A DNA stretch of 49,577 nucleotides, taken from Flavobacteriaceae bacterium (GTDB lineage Bacteria > Bacteroidota > Bacteroidia > Flavobacteriales > Flavobacteriaceae). The position numbers were made by a program, and so were the translations under genes. The stretch's first letter is position 1; every line of letters begins with the position of its first letter. Positions 27,044 through 35,500 of this stretch are shown here, in pieces. The notes below the pieces were generated by a model that saw only the letters and a list, made by a program, of their open reading frames with translations, had not been told where the DNA came from and searched no databases. Location: positions 1-49,577 of the forward strand of contig JAIXYI010000077.1 of the NCBI GenBank assembly GCA_027490305.1. Reading direction: 5' to 3'.

Positions 27044-29302
27044 TCAATATTCTCTGTTTAGGTAGATCCAGCCCGTTTGTTCCTCGTTGTTGTCAAATAC
27101 CACATAGTAGAAATAGGTGGCGGAAGGAAGTTCCTCCCCGTCACTGGAATTTCCATCCCACTGATTGGTATAATTTTCTTTTGAATAAACGACACGCCCA
27201 TAGCGGTTAAAGATTTCAATCCTTTTGACCGAAAAAGACGTCAGGTCCAAAACATCGTTGTCTCCATCGCCATTGGGGGAAATCCCTTTCGGAATGTCCG
27301 TGACTGTGCTGCAGTTCGTATTTGACACCGGTACTTCTACACGATTGGTACACGTTCCGTCTGAGACCTCAACCGTATACGTCCCGGTCATAGTGACGCT
27401 GATGGAAGTCGCGCTTCCCAACGGGTTGTTTAGTGTATCGAACCATTGATAGGTCAACCCTGCGCCCGGTTCACTGATACGTAATTCATAATTTCCGCCC
27501 TCGCAGCCCTGGTTGACGGTTACGTCCGGTAATGGCAGCACCGTAATGTCGATGGTAACAGGGGACGCACACTGGGTACTATTCGGCGTAAAAACATAGC
27601 TTCCTGACGTTTCGGTGTTTACGGTAGCAGGTGACCAAGTACCCGGAATCCCGTTATCGGACGTGCCGGGCAATGCAATAGGCAAATCTCCCCCGGCGCA
27701 AAAAGACGTATCGAAACTAAAGGTCGGTGTACTCGCATCGGTGATTGTCACTGCCAGGGTAAACGATTCCGGAGACACACACTGGCCCGGATTGGCCGTA
27801 AAAACATAGTTGGAAGTGCCCACCGCCGTTGTGGCAATCACGGCCGGCGACCACGTGCCGGTGACCGTAGTGGCAGGGATCGTGGCAGGCAAAGCAGGTG
27901 GCGTGGCCCCCAAACACAAACTGATCGGCGCTACTGATATGCTTTGCGGACCGGTTATGGATACGTTGGCGGTGATTGTTTCGGTGGTACAGGCATATGT
28001 TACCGTTGCGGTTACCGTATAATTGGCCGTGCCCGTAAACGTATGCGAGACGTTCAACCCGCTGGCGGTGTTCAGGGCACCCGACGGCAGATCGCCGAAA
28101 TTCCAGGAAACACTCTGCACTCCGGCTGTATTCTGAAGCGAGAATTGGGTGTTGCTGTTTAGACAGCTTCCGGTAAAGTTGATGCTGTTCGCTGACGAGG
28201 CAATAGAATAAATCCAGTTGGGCAACCCGGCTAAAATCTCGGCATTAGGGATGGTAAGGGCATTTTCCTGGAATCCGCACGCCGCACCACTTAAATTTGG
28301 AGAATTGATAACGGAAAGCGGATTGGAGGCGACGTATATTTTGTTATCCGGACCCAATTGTAAAGCCTGCCGGGTCACACCGGGCGTGATACCCACTACA
28401 TCAAAGCCTGTAGTTTCGATGAGGGAACCGTTGTTTGACGTGATGTCGAATTGCCGGATGGTAAGCGTGGTAGATATGTACAATTTCGTGCCATCGGGCG
28501 AAAACTCTACTCCATAAGGGTTAAACCCAGCGAAACTGCTGTATTGCCATTGGATCGGATTCGAAAATACCCCCGTACAGAAATTGAAATCGAACAACTC
28601 CGCTGTGCGGGAGAACACATCGGTAATCGCCATTTTGGTAAACTGTCGGTTGATCTTGAAATGGTTAGGCTCGAAGGTCTGTATGTTCCCGACGCTACTC
28701 AATACGGGTGTGGCGGAAAACCCACTTTGTGTTACTTTGATAGCAATGAAGGTGTTGCCCGGCGCGTCATGCGTGATCAGCCAATAGCCGAGGTTGTCAC
28801 CCGACGGAACCACGGTCATTTTCTCGGTGACTACGGCATATAGAAAAATATTCTTCTGTCCGGGCACGACATCGCCGAGGCCGCCATTAAGGGTCATATC
28901 CACCACGCTGTAATGGATGCCCTGGTTAGGAGTAACCTGGTTGATTGTCACCACATAGTAAATATTGGGCGTAAAAGGTTTGGGAATGATTACTACCGCC
29001 GATGTAGACGAAAGGTTCGGATCGCCAAAAAGATTCGACCCGTTAGGCATGGGTTGGTTGTTGGCATTCCAAATGGTGCGGCTGTCAGAGTAAAAAAGCA
29101 GATTGCCGGTTAGATTATCCGATACGGCCGCACAACCTTCGGTCGTGGCGATCGGCGATCCGGTTACCGCTGTCGGGGGCGTGGTGTTGAAATTGATTCC
29201 GGCGCCGATTCCAAACCGCCACTGGTTGTTTTGCTTTTGGCCGTAGATTATGCCCAGCCAGAAAAAGAAGCAGAGACACAAGCCCGTCGTGAATTTTACC
29301 AT
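27044..29302 (-). CDS. Secreted adhesin-like protein with PKD domain and type B T9SS sorting domain
   Basis: Product of 752 residues: signal peptide (1-~21), propeller-like N-terminal domain (~22-370) nearly matching that of the 24374 gene, a PKD-like domain ('SVSWNFGDLPSG'), two copies of the ~80-residue 'GTWSP' repeat, and a C-terminal type B (gliding-motility-associated) sorting domain ('GISPNGDGDNDVLDL ... IFNRYGRVVY'). It is first in the operon and one base from PorP/SprF. It is probably a shorter surface-exposed paralogue of the large adhesin, with two repeats instead of eleven. Confidence 0.92.
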   Translation of the reverse strand: MVKFTTGLCLCFFFWLGIIYGQKQNNQWRFGIGAGINFNTTPPTAVTGSPIATTEGCAAVSDNLTGNLLFYSDSRTIWNANNQPMPNGSNLFGDPNLSSTSAVVIIPKPFTPNIYYVVTINQVTPNQGIHYSVVDMTLNGGLGDVVPGQKNIFLYAVVTEKMTVVPSGDNLGYWLITHDAPGNTFIAIKVTQSGFSATPVLSSVGNIQTFEPNHFKINRQFTKMAITDVFSRTAELFDFNFCTGVFSNPIQWQYSSFAGFNPYGVEFSPDGTKLYISTTLTIRQFDITSNNGSLIETTGFDVVGITPGVTRQALQLGPDNKIYVASNPLSVINSPNLSGAACGFQENALTIPNAEILAGLPNWIYSIASSANSINFTGSCLNSNTQFSLQNTAGVQSVSWNFGDLPSGALNTASGLNVSHTFTGTANYTVTATVTYACTTETITANVSITGPQSISVAPISLCLGATPPALPATIPATTVTGTWSPAVIATTAVGTSNYVFTANPGQCVSPESFTLAVTITDASTPTFSFDTSFCAGGDLPIALPGTSDNGIPGTWSPATVNTETSGSYVFTPNSTQCASPVTIDITVLPLPDVTVNQGCEGGNYELRISEPGAGLTYQWFDTLNNPLGSATSISVTMTGTYTVEVSDGTCTNRVEVPVSNTNCSTVTDIPKGISPNGDGDNDVLDLTSFSVKRIEIFNRYGRVVYSKENYTNQWDGNSSDGEELPSATYFYYVVFDNNEEQTGWIYLNREY

Positions 29303-29314
29303 GTGCTATTTTTT

Positions 29315-29322
29315 GGTAAAAG
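29315..29322 (-). promoter_or_regulatory. Possible -7 box TACTTTTA of the T9SS adhesin operon
   Basis: One mismatch to TAnnTTTG, 12 bp upstream of ATG 29302. It is the only candidate box in the gap between the AraC gene and the operon. Confidence 0.4.
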
Positions 29323-29366
29323 TAGCGGGAGCCGTGCGGTTATGAAGGAAAACAACCCGGCTAAGA

Positions 29367-29391
29367 AGTCTGAAAAGACGTATTTCAGACT
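29367..29391. promoter_or_regulatory. 25-bp dyad, candidate AraC binding site or terminator
   Basis: AGTCTGAAA and TTTCAGACT are exact inverted 9-mers around 7 bp. The dyad lies 34 bp after the AraC stop and about 45-70 bp upstream of the possible box of the adhesin operon, a usual activator position. Without a T-run it is a poor intrinsic terminator. Confidence 0.5.
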
Positions 29392-29425
29392 AAATAACGG
29401 GGTCAGATACGCTGAATCGTGTAGA

Positions 29426-30553
29426 CTACGTCCGTTGCGACTTCTTGAACTCTGCCGGCGTCATGCCCGTGATAGACTTGAACGCCGCGAAAAAGGTCGA
29501 CCTTGAATTGAATCCGACTTCCTCTGCAATCCATGTCAGCGTATACTTGTCGGAGTCGTCGTCGGTAATGAGAGACTTTGCCTCCTCTACCCTGAACTCA
29601 TTCAGGAAAAGGTTGAAATTTTTATTGGCGAACTTGTTGATGACATTCGACACTTCCCGATACGGCATTTGCAGGAGATTGGCAATCGTAAACAGGTTGA
29701 TTTCTTTGTCTTTATAAATCTTCGTCTCGTTGACGAACGCTACTATTCTATGGTATTTCTCTTCATAGTCCTCGTGTTTGAAGCTGTTTTGCGCCACAAA
29801 TATTTCCTTGTGATCACTCACCGGCTTTTCGACGGTGATGGAGGGGGCATCCTCTTCCCTGATTTCCAACAACAAATTCTTTTGGTTCAGGCCATAAATG
29901 CTGATCCAGTACACAATGAACGCGATGGCAAGGGTGATGACCATATAGGTGTTGATTTCATAGCCGTTTTTGATCAGGATTAAAGATGCCGACGTATCAA
30001 TCACATACAAAAAGATGGAGATGAAGTTGGTGATGTAAATCCAGTTTAGGCGGCTTTCTTCCGCACTTGAATAAAAATTCTTTACCGAGGCTTTGTATTT
30101 TCTCAGGATGACGGTGGAGGCAACCAAATAGGACACGCTGTAAATGGGAACCACACCCACGAAAATCAGAATTTTATTGGGTATCAGCAGGTGACGATAA
30201 TACGGTTCCGCCAACTCTTGCGGATACAGGAACAAAACCGTAAAAAACACGAACTCCAGTATACCCAGCAAAAGATGCCAGTAGTCTTTTTTACGCAACA
30301 CACCCAATACGCTCCGGGTGTAGAGGTAAAACAACGGAGGCGACAGCAAGTAAAAATTCGTCGGGAATTCATAGACAGCCTTGATATTGAAGTTGTCGAG
30401 TATGAAATGTAAGCCCGGCCCTACAATGGTGAACAGGTATAACCCCAACAAAATGAGCGAGGTATTCCGCTTCTTGTTTAAAATAAAAATAGCGGAGTAT
30501 ACAACGGCCTGCAATATGGTTAAGGACGTAATGAGGTTAAAGATCTTGTCCAT
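29426..30553 (-). CDS. AraC-type regulator with N-terminal membrane domain
   Basis: Start set at ATG 30553: the TTG that opens the frame at 30577 lies in the promoter box TATTTTTG (30575-30582). The 375-residue product has six to eight hydrophobic helices (residues ~5-225) and, after a linker, an AraC-type helix-turn-helix domain (~265-370, 'WIAEEVGFNSRSTFFAAFKS' and 'GMTPAEFK'). It is an inner-membrane one-component sensor type common in Bacteroidota. It is the first gene on the strand before the T9SS adhesin operon, with a 25-bp dyad between them, so it may control that operon (inference). Its signal is unknown. Confidence 0.92.
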   Translation of the reverse strand: MDKIFNLITSLTILQAVVYSAIFILNKKRNTSLILLGLYLFTIVGPGLHFILDNFNIKAVYEFPTNFYLLSPPLFYLYTRSVLGVLRKKDYWHLLLGILEFVFFTVLFLYPQELAEPYYRHLLIPNKILIFVGVVPIYSVSYLVASTVILRKYKASVKNFYSSAEESRLNWIYITNFISIFLYVIDTSASLILIKNGYEINTYMVITLAIAFIVYWISIYGLNQKNLLLEIREEDAPSITVEKPVSDHKEIFVAQNSFKHEDYEEKYHRIVAFVNETKIYKDKEINLFTIANLLQMPYREVSNVINKFANKNFNLFLNEFRVEEAKSLITDDDSDKYTLTWIAEEVGFNSRSTFFAAFKSITGMTPAEFKKSQRT

Positions 30554-30574
30554 GGTTGGGTAGGATATCGACTT

Positions 30575-30582
30575 CAAAAATA
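30575..30582 (-). promoter_or_regulatory. -7 promoter box TATTTTTG of the AraC-type gene
   Basis: Exact TAnnTTTG match 21 bp before ATG 30553. A second exact box, TATCTTTG, lies at 30773-30780 on the same strand and may be a distal promoter. Confidence 0.65.
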
Positions 30583-30905
30583 AAAGAAAAAGCCGATTTG
30601 TGGATGGTGGAAAATGTCGGTCTTTTGGTAGCGGATTAGTGGATTTGGTTACACGGTGTACGACGGCACTAAAGCCCGTTTCCTCCTAATGAAAATCACA
30701 AGTCAGGAAGGACGTCAGACCCCAAACAGAAAAATGGTCAAAAACAGCATTATCCGGTAGCTGGATCCGTTACAAAGATACCTGTGCCGTACCGCGCAAC
30801 GGCTACATCGATTTCGAAAGCAGGGGCCACAATTGAAACCCTGCCCGATGGAAGATTTAACAATAATTTCAAGCTGTTTTATTAGGAATGCTACGGTTGA
30901 GTGGA
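30583..30905. other. Non-coding spacer upstream of the leader-peptide region
   Basis: About 320 bp without a convincing gene. It holds a minus-strand TATCTTTG box at 30773-30780. The 73-residue minus frame across it has no family features. Confidence 0.5.
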
Positions 30906-30913
30906 TACTTTTG
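30906..30913 (+). promoter_or_regulatory. -7 promoter box TACTTTTG of leader ORF 1
   Basis: Exact TAnnTTTG match. It ends only 5 bp before ATG 30919, so transcription would begin at or next to the start codon and give a leaderless small ORF. Confidence 0.7.
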
Positions 30914-30918
30914 CCCTC

Positions 30919-31008
30919 ATGAAACACGTTCGCCATAACATGACCCGCACCGCTTGCCGCATGACCTGCTGCATGTCACACCCGTGGTATGAAATGGCTT
31001 TTGGATAG
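30919..31008 (+). CDS. Leader peptide 1, 29 residues, Met/Cys/His/Arg-rich
   Basis: ATG to TAG encodes 29 residues with five Met, three Cys and three His, including 'CRMTCCMSH'. It has its own promoter box and is followed 26 bp later by an intrinsic terminator. The central pattern Arg-Met-x-Cys-Cys-x-Met is shared with leader peptide 2. Adjacent Cys codons before a terminator are typical of transcription attenuation by ribosome stalling, here perhaps on Cys or Met starvation. I do not recognise a named family. Confidence 0.65.
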   Translation: MKHVRHNMTRTACRMTCCMSHPWYEMAFG

Positions 31009-31034
31009 GAAATGTAAATTTCAAGATTCGATAT

Positions 31035-31064
31035 AAAGCCTTTCATTTTTGAAAGGCTTTTTTT
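31035..31064 (+). terminator. Intrinsic terminator after leader ORF 1
   Basis: Perfect 10-bp stem AAAGCCTTTC/GAAAGGCTTT, loop ATTTTT, then T-run. Confidence 0.93.
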
Positions 31065-31087
31065 ATTTCACCCTAATTTTAAAAACG

Positions 31088-31189
31088 ATGAAAACGCAAG
31101 TACGTAGAAGTTTCGAAACAACAGGCATCCGAATGAATTGTTGTCATATGATGACCCGCGTCCATCGCTGCAGGAACGTATCTTCTTAA
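31088..31189 (+). CDS. Leader peptide 2, 33 residues, with Cys-Cys-His-Met-Met stretch
   Basis: ATG to TAA encodes 33 residues containing 'RMNCCHMMTRVHRC'. It starts 24 bp after terminator 1 and its stop codon lies inside a hairpin just before terminator 2. The shared Arg-Met-x-Cys-Cys pattern and the same following layout (terminator, then TTTATTTCAC) suggest duplication of one regulatory module. No strong promoter lies directly in front (TAATTTTA near 31074 is one base off), so transcripts that pass terminator 1 probably supply it. It is best read as a regulatory ORF for the EamA-APC transporter pair. Confidence 0.65.
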   Translation: MKTQVRRSFETTGIRMNCCHMMTRVHRCRNVSS

Positions 31190-31247
31190 TTATCCCGTAT
31201 TATAATTACCAAGGTCCTTCCTCAACACCGAGCAAGGGCCTTTTTTT
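31187..31247 (+). terminator. Hairpin over the leader stop codon plus intrinsic terminator (attenuator)
   Basis: TAATTAT (31187-31193) pairs with ATAATTA (31202-31208). Next, AAGGTCCTT (31211-31219) pairs with AAGGGCCTT (31234-31242) through one G-U pair, extended by CTC/GAG, and a T-run follows. It sits 24 bp before the EamA ATG. Confidence 0.85.
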
Positions 31248-31270
31248 ATTTCACTTTAATAACCGTAATC

Positions 31271-32272
31271 ATGTCTTTTTTTCAAAATAAAACCACCTTA
31301 CTCGTTATTCTCGCTTTCGCGGGAATCTACGTCATCTGGGGCTCTACCTTTCTTGCCATCTCTTATGGCCTTGAGGGTTTCCCGCCCTTTATTCTCTCGG
31401 GCCTGCGATTCCTGATTGCCGGAATCCTGTTGCTGCTCTGGCGTAAGAGCAAAAAAGAACCTATCGGCACTGCCGTCGATTGGAAGAAAAATGCCATCAC
31501 GGGCATCCTGATCCTTACCGGCGGAACCGGCCTCGTAGCCTGGGGCGAACAATATGTAACCTCTACCGAAGCCGCTATCGCCATCGCAACCGGACCCTTC
31601 TGGTTTATTGCGCTTGACCGGCAGAACTGGAAAACCTACTTTTCCAATAAATGGATCACCAGAGGGTTATTGATTGGGTTCGGTGGACTCGTGCTGTTCC
31701 TTCAGGGCAGCGTCGAACCGGGCGAAACTGAAACAAGCGGCGACCTGAAACTGCTCGCGTTCTTTATCCTGGCACTAAGCTCCATCTCGTGGGTCGTCGG
31801 ATCGCTCTATTCAAAGAACCACCCAGCCGGCAATTCGACCTTCATGAATATTGCGCAACAGTTGATTATTGCCGGGACAGCGAGTCTTATCGTGGCCTTT
31901 TTCCGCGGTGAATGGGGTTTGCTCGACCTATCGGAGATCCCTGTCTCTTCTCTTCTCGGCTTGCTGTTCCTGGTGTTCTTCGGTTCGATTGCCGCCTATG
32001 TCTCGTACATCTGGCTATTGTCGGTTAAAGATCCGGTGTTGGTAAGCACCCACACCTATATCAATCCAATCGTAGCGGTTGTTATTGGATGGATCGTAGC
32101 CGGAGAAACCATCTCTGGCGTACAGTTCGCCGGATTGGGCATCATCCTGTCAGGCGTGGCCCTGACCAATCTGTCGCGGTACCCGTTTGAAAAACGCACG
32201 CAGGTCAAAATCCGCAGGTTCAACCAAGTGGTAGCACGCATCGTAAACCCTTACAAATACATCACCTCTTAA
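31271..32272 (+). CDS. EamA/DMT-family exporter
   Basis: Product of 333 residues with about ten hydrophobic helices. The N-terminal signature 'AGIYVIWGSTFLAI' and the second-repeat 'SVKDPVLVSTHTYINPIVAVVIGWIVAGE' are typical of the EamA/RhaT drug-metabolite transporter family (YedA type). Members export amino acids such as Cys, Thr or homoserine, or other small metabolites. It lies behind two Cys/Met-rich leader ORFs with terminators and overlaps functionally with the amino-acid permease 3 bp downstream, so a substrate related to sulfur amino acids is plausible but unproven. Confidence 0.93.
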   Translation: MSFFQNKTTLLVILAFAGIYVIWGSTFLAISYGLEGFPPFILSGLRFLIAGILLLLWRKSKKEPIGTAVDWKKNAITGILILTGGTGLVAWGEQYVTSTEAAIAIATGPFWFIALDRQNWKTYFSNKWITRGLLIGFGGLVLFLQGSVEPGETETSGDLKLLAFFILALSSISWVVGSLYSKNHPAGNSTFMNIAQQLIIAGTASLIVAFFRGEWGLLDLSEIPVSSLLGLLFLVFFGSIAAYVSYIWLLSVKDPVLVSTHTYINPIVAVVIGWIVAGETISGVQFAGLGIILSGVALTNLSRYPFEKRTQVKIRRFNQVVARIVNPYKYITS

Positions 32273-32275
32273 ATC

Positions 32276-33730
32276 ATGCCCAAAAAATCAATTGCCTTAT
32301 TGAAGCGCGAGGCCGCACAGACAGGCCAGGGAACGCTGAAGCGGAGCTTAGGAGCGGTTAATCTCGTGGCGATCGGCGTCGGTGTCATCATCGGCGCGGG
32401 ATTGTTCTCCTTAACCGGTATTGCCGCCGCCAACAATGCCGGTCCAGCCGTTACGTTATCGTTTGTCATTGCCGCGGTGGGCTGTGCCTTCAGCGCGTTG
32501 TGTTACGCGGAATTCGCCGCGATGGTGCCCGTTTCGGGTAGTGCCTACACCTACGCCTATGCCACACTGGGCGAACTGTTTGCCTGGATCATCGGCTGGG
32601 ACCTTGTATTGGAATATTCCGTAGGCGCCGCTACCGTTGGCATCAGTTGGTCGCAATACCTGGTGAAATTCCTCGATACCTTCCATATTCACCTGCCGCC
32701 ACAGTTGGTACAATCGCCTTTTGAGTCGGTGACATTGCAAGACGGTTCCGTCGTGAGCGGCATTGTGAACTTACCGGCGATGCTTATTATTTTCCTAGTC
32801 ACCTCCGTCATCATTCGTGGAACCAAGTCGTCGGCCCTCTTCAATGTGATCGTCGTCACCCTTAAAGTGGGCGTGGTGCTGGTGTTTATCGGACTCGGAT
32901 GGCAGTACATCAATCCGGCGAATTACCAACCTTATATTCCAGACAATACAGGCACATTCGGTGCGTTCGGCTGGAGCGGCATCCTGAGGGGCGCCGGAGT
33001 AGTGTTCTTCGTATTCATCGGTTTTGACATTGTGGCGACTATGGCGCAGGAAACCAAGAACCCACAGCGCAACATGCCGATCGGGATTTTGGGATCGCTT
33101 TTGGTGTGTACGGTTTTGTTCGTGCTGTTTGGGTATGTGATGACCGGACTGGCGAATTATACGGAGTTCAAGGACAGCGCCGCTCCGGTGGCGGTTGCGA
33201 TTGCCCACACGCCCTATCAATGGCTGTCGGTCGCGGTGATTCTTGCGATCTTAATCGGGTATACGTCGGTTATATTGGTGGACTTGCTGGGGCAATCAAG
33301 GGTGTTTTATGCCATGAGCAAAGACGGACTTTTACCTGGCGTATTTTCAAAATTGCATCCGAAATTCCAAACGCCCTCTACCTCAAACGTGGTATTGTGC
33401 CTTTTCATCAGCGCATTCGCGGGGTTTGTACCCATTAGCGTGGTGGGTGAAATGACGAGCATCGGTACCTTATTAGCCTTTGTGATGGTGTGCCTCGGTA
33501 TACTGATCCTGCGGAAACGCCAGCCGGATGCCGAGCGGCCTTTCAAGACACCGTTTGTGCCCCTGGTTCCGATCTTAGGTATTGTTACGTGCCTCGTCAT
33601 GATGTTTGCGTTGCCACTCGACACCTGGATTCGACTTGTCGTCTGGTTGCTGATCGGGTTTGTGATTTACTTCCTGTATGGCCGGAAAAACAGCAAGTTG
33701 CGACGGGAAGCCGAAGAGACGGAATCCTGA
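32276..33730 (+). CDS. APC-family amino acid permease
   Basis: Product of 484 residues with about 12 hydrophobic helices. Helix 1 carries 'GVGVIIGAGLFSLTG', the unwound substrate-binding segment of the APC superfamily; 'YAEFAAMVPVSGSAYTYAY' and 'GFDIVATMAQETKNPQRNMP' are further family signatures of the cationic-amino-acid (YfnA/CAT-like) group. It would import amino acids by proton or sodium symport. The gap of 3 bp after EamA indicates one operon under the same attenuator. Confidence 0.94.
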   Translation: MPKKSIALLKREAAQTGQGTLKRSLGAVNLVAIGVGVIIGAGLFSLTGIAAANNAGPAVTLSFVIAAVGCAFSALCYAEFAAMVPVSGSAYTYAYATLGELFAWIIGWDLVLEYSVGAATVGISWSQYLVKFLDTFHIHLPPQLVQSPFESVTLQDGSVVSGIVNLPAMLIIFLVTSVIIRGTKSSALFNVIVVTLKVGVVLVFIGLGWQYINPANYQPYIPDNTGTFGAFGWSGILRGAGVVFFVFIGFDIVATMAQETKNPQRNMPIGILGSLLVCTVLFVLFGYVMTGLANYTEFKDSAAPVAVAIAHTPYQWLSVAVILAILIGYTSVILVDLLGQSRVFYAMSKDGLLPGVFSKLHPKFQTPSTSNVVLCLFISAFAGFVPISVVGEMTSIGTLLAFVMVCLGILILRKRQPDAERPFKTPFVPLVPILGIVTCLVMMFALPLDTWIRLVVWLLIGFVIYFLYGRKNSKLRREAEETES

Positions 33731-33992
33731 CCAAGTTACGAAGGCACCTCCCACTACGAAGGAGTTGCGCGAGGGATCGCAGCGATTGTCTGAGCTCTTT
33801 TTGACGAGGTACGAGGCAAAAAAGCGAGTGCGGAGAGCCCGACCCGCAGGGGCGCGCCCTTGTTAGTCGCAGTCGCGGTCGCAGTCGCAGTCGCAGTCGC
33901 AGTGGCGGTCGCAGTTACAGTCGCGGTGACGGTCGAAGTCATGGTCGCAGGGAGGTGACGGGCGCAATGGCAATGCGTAATCAGCCGGTACG
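33731..33992. repeat. Repeat-rich intergenic region with hexamer tract (GTCGCA)n
   Basis: The first ~130 bp are GC-rich and end in AGCCCGACCCGCAGGGGCGC. Then 33865-33950 consists of GTCGCA units and variants (GTCGCG, GTGGCG, GTTACA, GTGACG). The same hexamer occurs inside the T9SS-tailed gene at 7829-7853. No gene and no clean terminator are visible. Confidence 0.75.
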
Positions 33993-35165
33993 TTACCTTC
34001 CGCGTCGGCGGTTTCGTTCGGTTTTGAGGAGCATGAGTTCGCGGGATGTTTGTCCGGCTACGGAGGTATTTTCTTCGGCACGGCGGATCAGGTAGGGCAT
34101 CACGTCACGAACGGGGCCGAACGGCAGGTATTTGGCGACGTTGTAACCGGCAGCCGCAAGGTTGAAACTGATGTTGTCGCTCATGCCGTAAAGTTGCCCG
34201 AACCAGATGCGCGGGTCTTTTTGGTCGATGCCGTGCTGCGCCATAAGTGCCATGAGGCGGTACGAACTGTCTTCGTTATGGGTACCGGCGAAGATCGCCA
34301 TGCGGTCGAGGTGCGTCACCATATAGGCGATGGCCTCGTCGTAGTTTTGGTCGGTGGCCTCTTTCGACGCGCAGATCGGCGTGGGGTAGCCCATTTCATC
34401 GGCGCGTTTGTGCTCTTTTTCCATGTAGGCGCCGCGTACGATCTTCATGCCGATATGGAATCCGTCGGCCTGGGCGCGTTGGTGCAGCGAACGGAGGTAG
34501 TCCATCCGGTCATGTCGGTACATCTGCAAGGTGTTGAATACGATGGCCTTTTCGCGGTTGTAGGCGCGCATCATGGTTTCGACGAGGGCGTCGGCGGCGT
34601 CCTGCATCCAGGATTCTTCGGCGTCGATCAGCAACGGCACATTTTTATCGTGGGCGGCTTTACACACCGTATGGAAACGCGCTTCCACCCTGCTCCATTC
34701 GGCCTGTTCCTGCGGATCGAGGGTTTCGTTTCGCCCGAGTTTTTCATAGAGTTCAAAACGACCAAAACCGGTGGGTTTGAAAACTGCAAACGGAATGGCC
34801 TGCTTTTCCTCCGCGAATTCGATGGTTTTGAGCGTCATGGCGAGCGCCGCGTCGAATTGGGCCTCTTCTTCCTTTCCTTCGACGGAGTAGTCGAGTACGG
34901 ACGATACGCCCCCCTGGGCATACATACGGTCTACTACCGGAAGGCAATCGGCTTCGGTCACGCCGCCACAAAAGTGGTCGAATACCGTAGCCCGGATCAG
35001 CGACTCGACCGGTAGGTGCGCTTTGATGGCGAAGTTCGTTACCGCCGTCCCGATGCGCACCAGCGGCTCGCTGGCGATGAGTTTGAAGAGGAAATACGCC
35101 CGTTCGAGTTCAGTGTCGCTCTTGAGGGCAAAGGCCGTTTTGGTATCGTCGAAGATCCGGTGCAT
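33993..35165 (-). CDS. Proline dehydrogenase
   Basis: Start set at ATG 35165, because an exact promoter box lies at 35183-35190; the open frame continues further upstream but without support. The 390-residue product is a PRODH TIM barrel, with 'LLIDAEESWMQDAADAL', 'GMKIVRGAYMEKEH' and 'FGQLYGMSDNISF' as FAD- and substrate-binding segments. It oxidises L-proline to pyrroline-5-carboxylate and passes electrons to the respiratory chain. It is the stand-alone form; the P5C dehydrogenase partner is not in this window. It is transcribed alone from its own promoter. Confidence 0.95.
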   Translation of the reverse strand: MHRIFDDTKTAFALKSDTELERAYFLFKLIASEPLVRIGTAVTNFAIKAHLPVESLIRATVFDHFCGGVTEADCLPVVDRMYAQGGVSSVLDYSVEGKEEEAQFDAALAMTLKTIEFAEEKQAIPFAVFKPTGFGRFELYEKLGRNETLDPQEQAEWSRVEARFHTVCKAAHDKNVPLLIDAEESWMQDAADALVETMMRAYNREKAIVFNTLQMYRHDRMDYLRSLHQRAQADGFHIGMKIVRGAYMEKEHKRADEMGYPTPICASKEATDQNYDEAIAYMVTHLDRMAIFAGTHNEDSSYRLMALMAQHGIDQKDPRIWFGQLYGMSDNISFNLAAAGYNVAKYLPFGPVRDVMPYLIRRAEENTSVAGQTSRELMLLKTERNRRRGR

Positions 35166-35182
35166 AAAAAACGATTTGAGCA

Positions 35183-35190
35183 CAAAGATA
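35183..35190 (-). promoter_or_regulatory. -7 promoter box TATCTTTG of proline dehydrogenase
   Basis: Exact TAnnTTTG match 17 bp before ATG 35165; it decides the start codon. The rest of the gap to AroB (35191-35500) holds no gene, only a weak plus-strand box GAATTTTG near 35477-35484 with TTG at 35454. Confidence 0.7.
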
Positions 35191-35500
35191 CATTCCGCCG
35201 ACACAGCACGAAAACGTTTTTTTAGGAAAAAGCCGTTCGGACGGTTCTGTATTTTATTCGCCAAATACCACATTTTAAAATCAAAAACTCGCAATCGGAG
35301 ACTATTTACCCACGAATGCCTTCCATCTACCATATTTAAGAATTATTCAACCTAAATTTCGGTGGTCTGGCACGGGCTACATGCCCGTCGCTCAAGGAGC
35401 GCATGCGGGTATACACCGTGCGAAAAACGTCTTGGTTTTTATACCGTATTCTGTTGTTCGGTCGGTAAAAAACACCGAATTTTGCAACCATTTCCATCTT

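Noticed and set aside
30715..30936. Minus-strand frame of 73 residues
   Set aside because: It has no recognisable features and overlaps the promoter of leader ORF 1. Its last 11 codons follow a TATCTTTG box, but this is too little to call a gene.
30906..31270. SAM or other metabolite riboswitch before EamA
   Set aside because: I see no conserved riboswitch core; the coding leader plus terminator explains the region better.
34050..35015. Plus-strand open frame of 321 residues
   Set aside because: It is antisense to proline dehydrogenase, whose motifs and promoter are clear.
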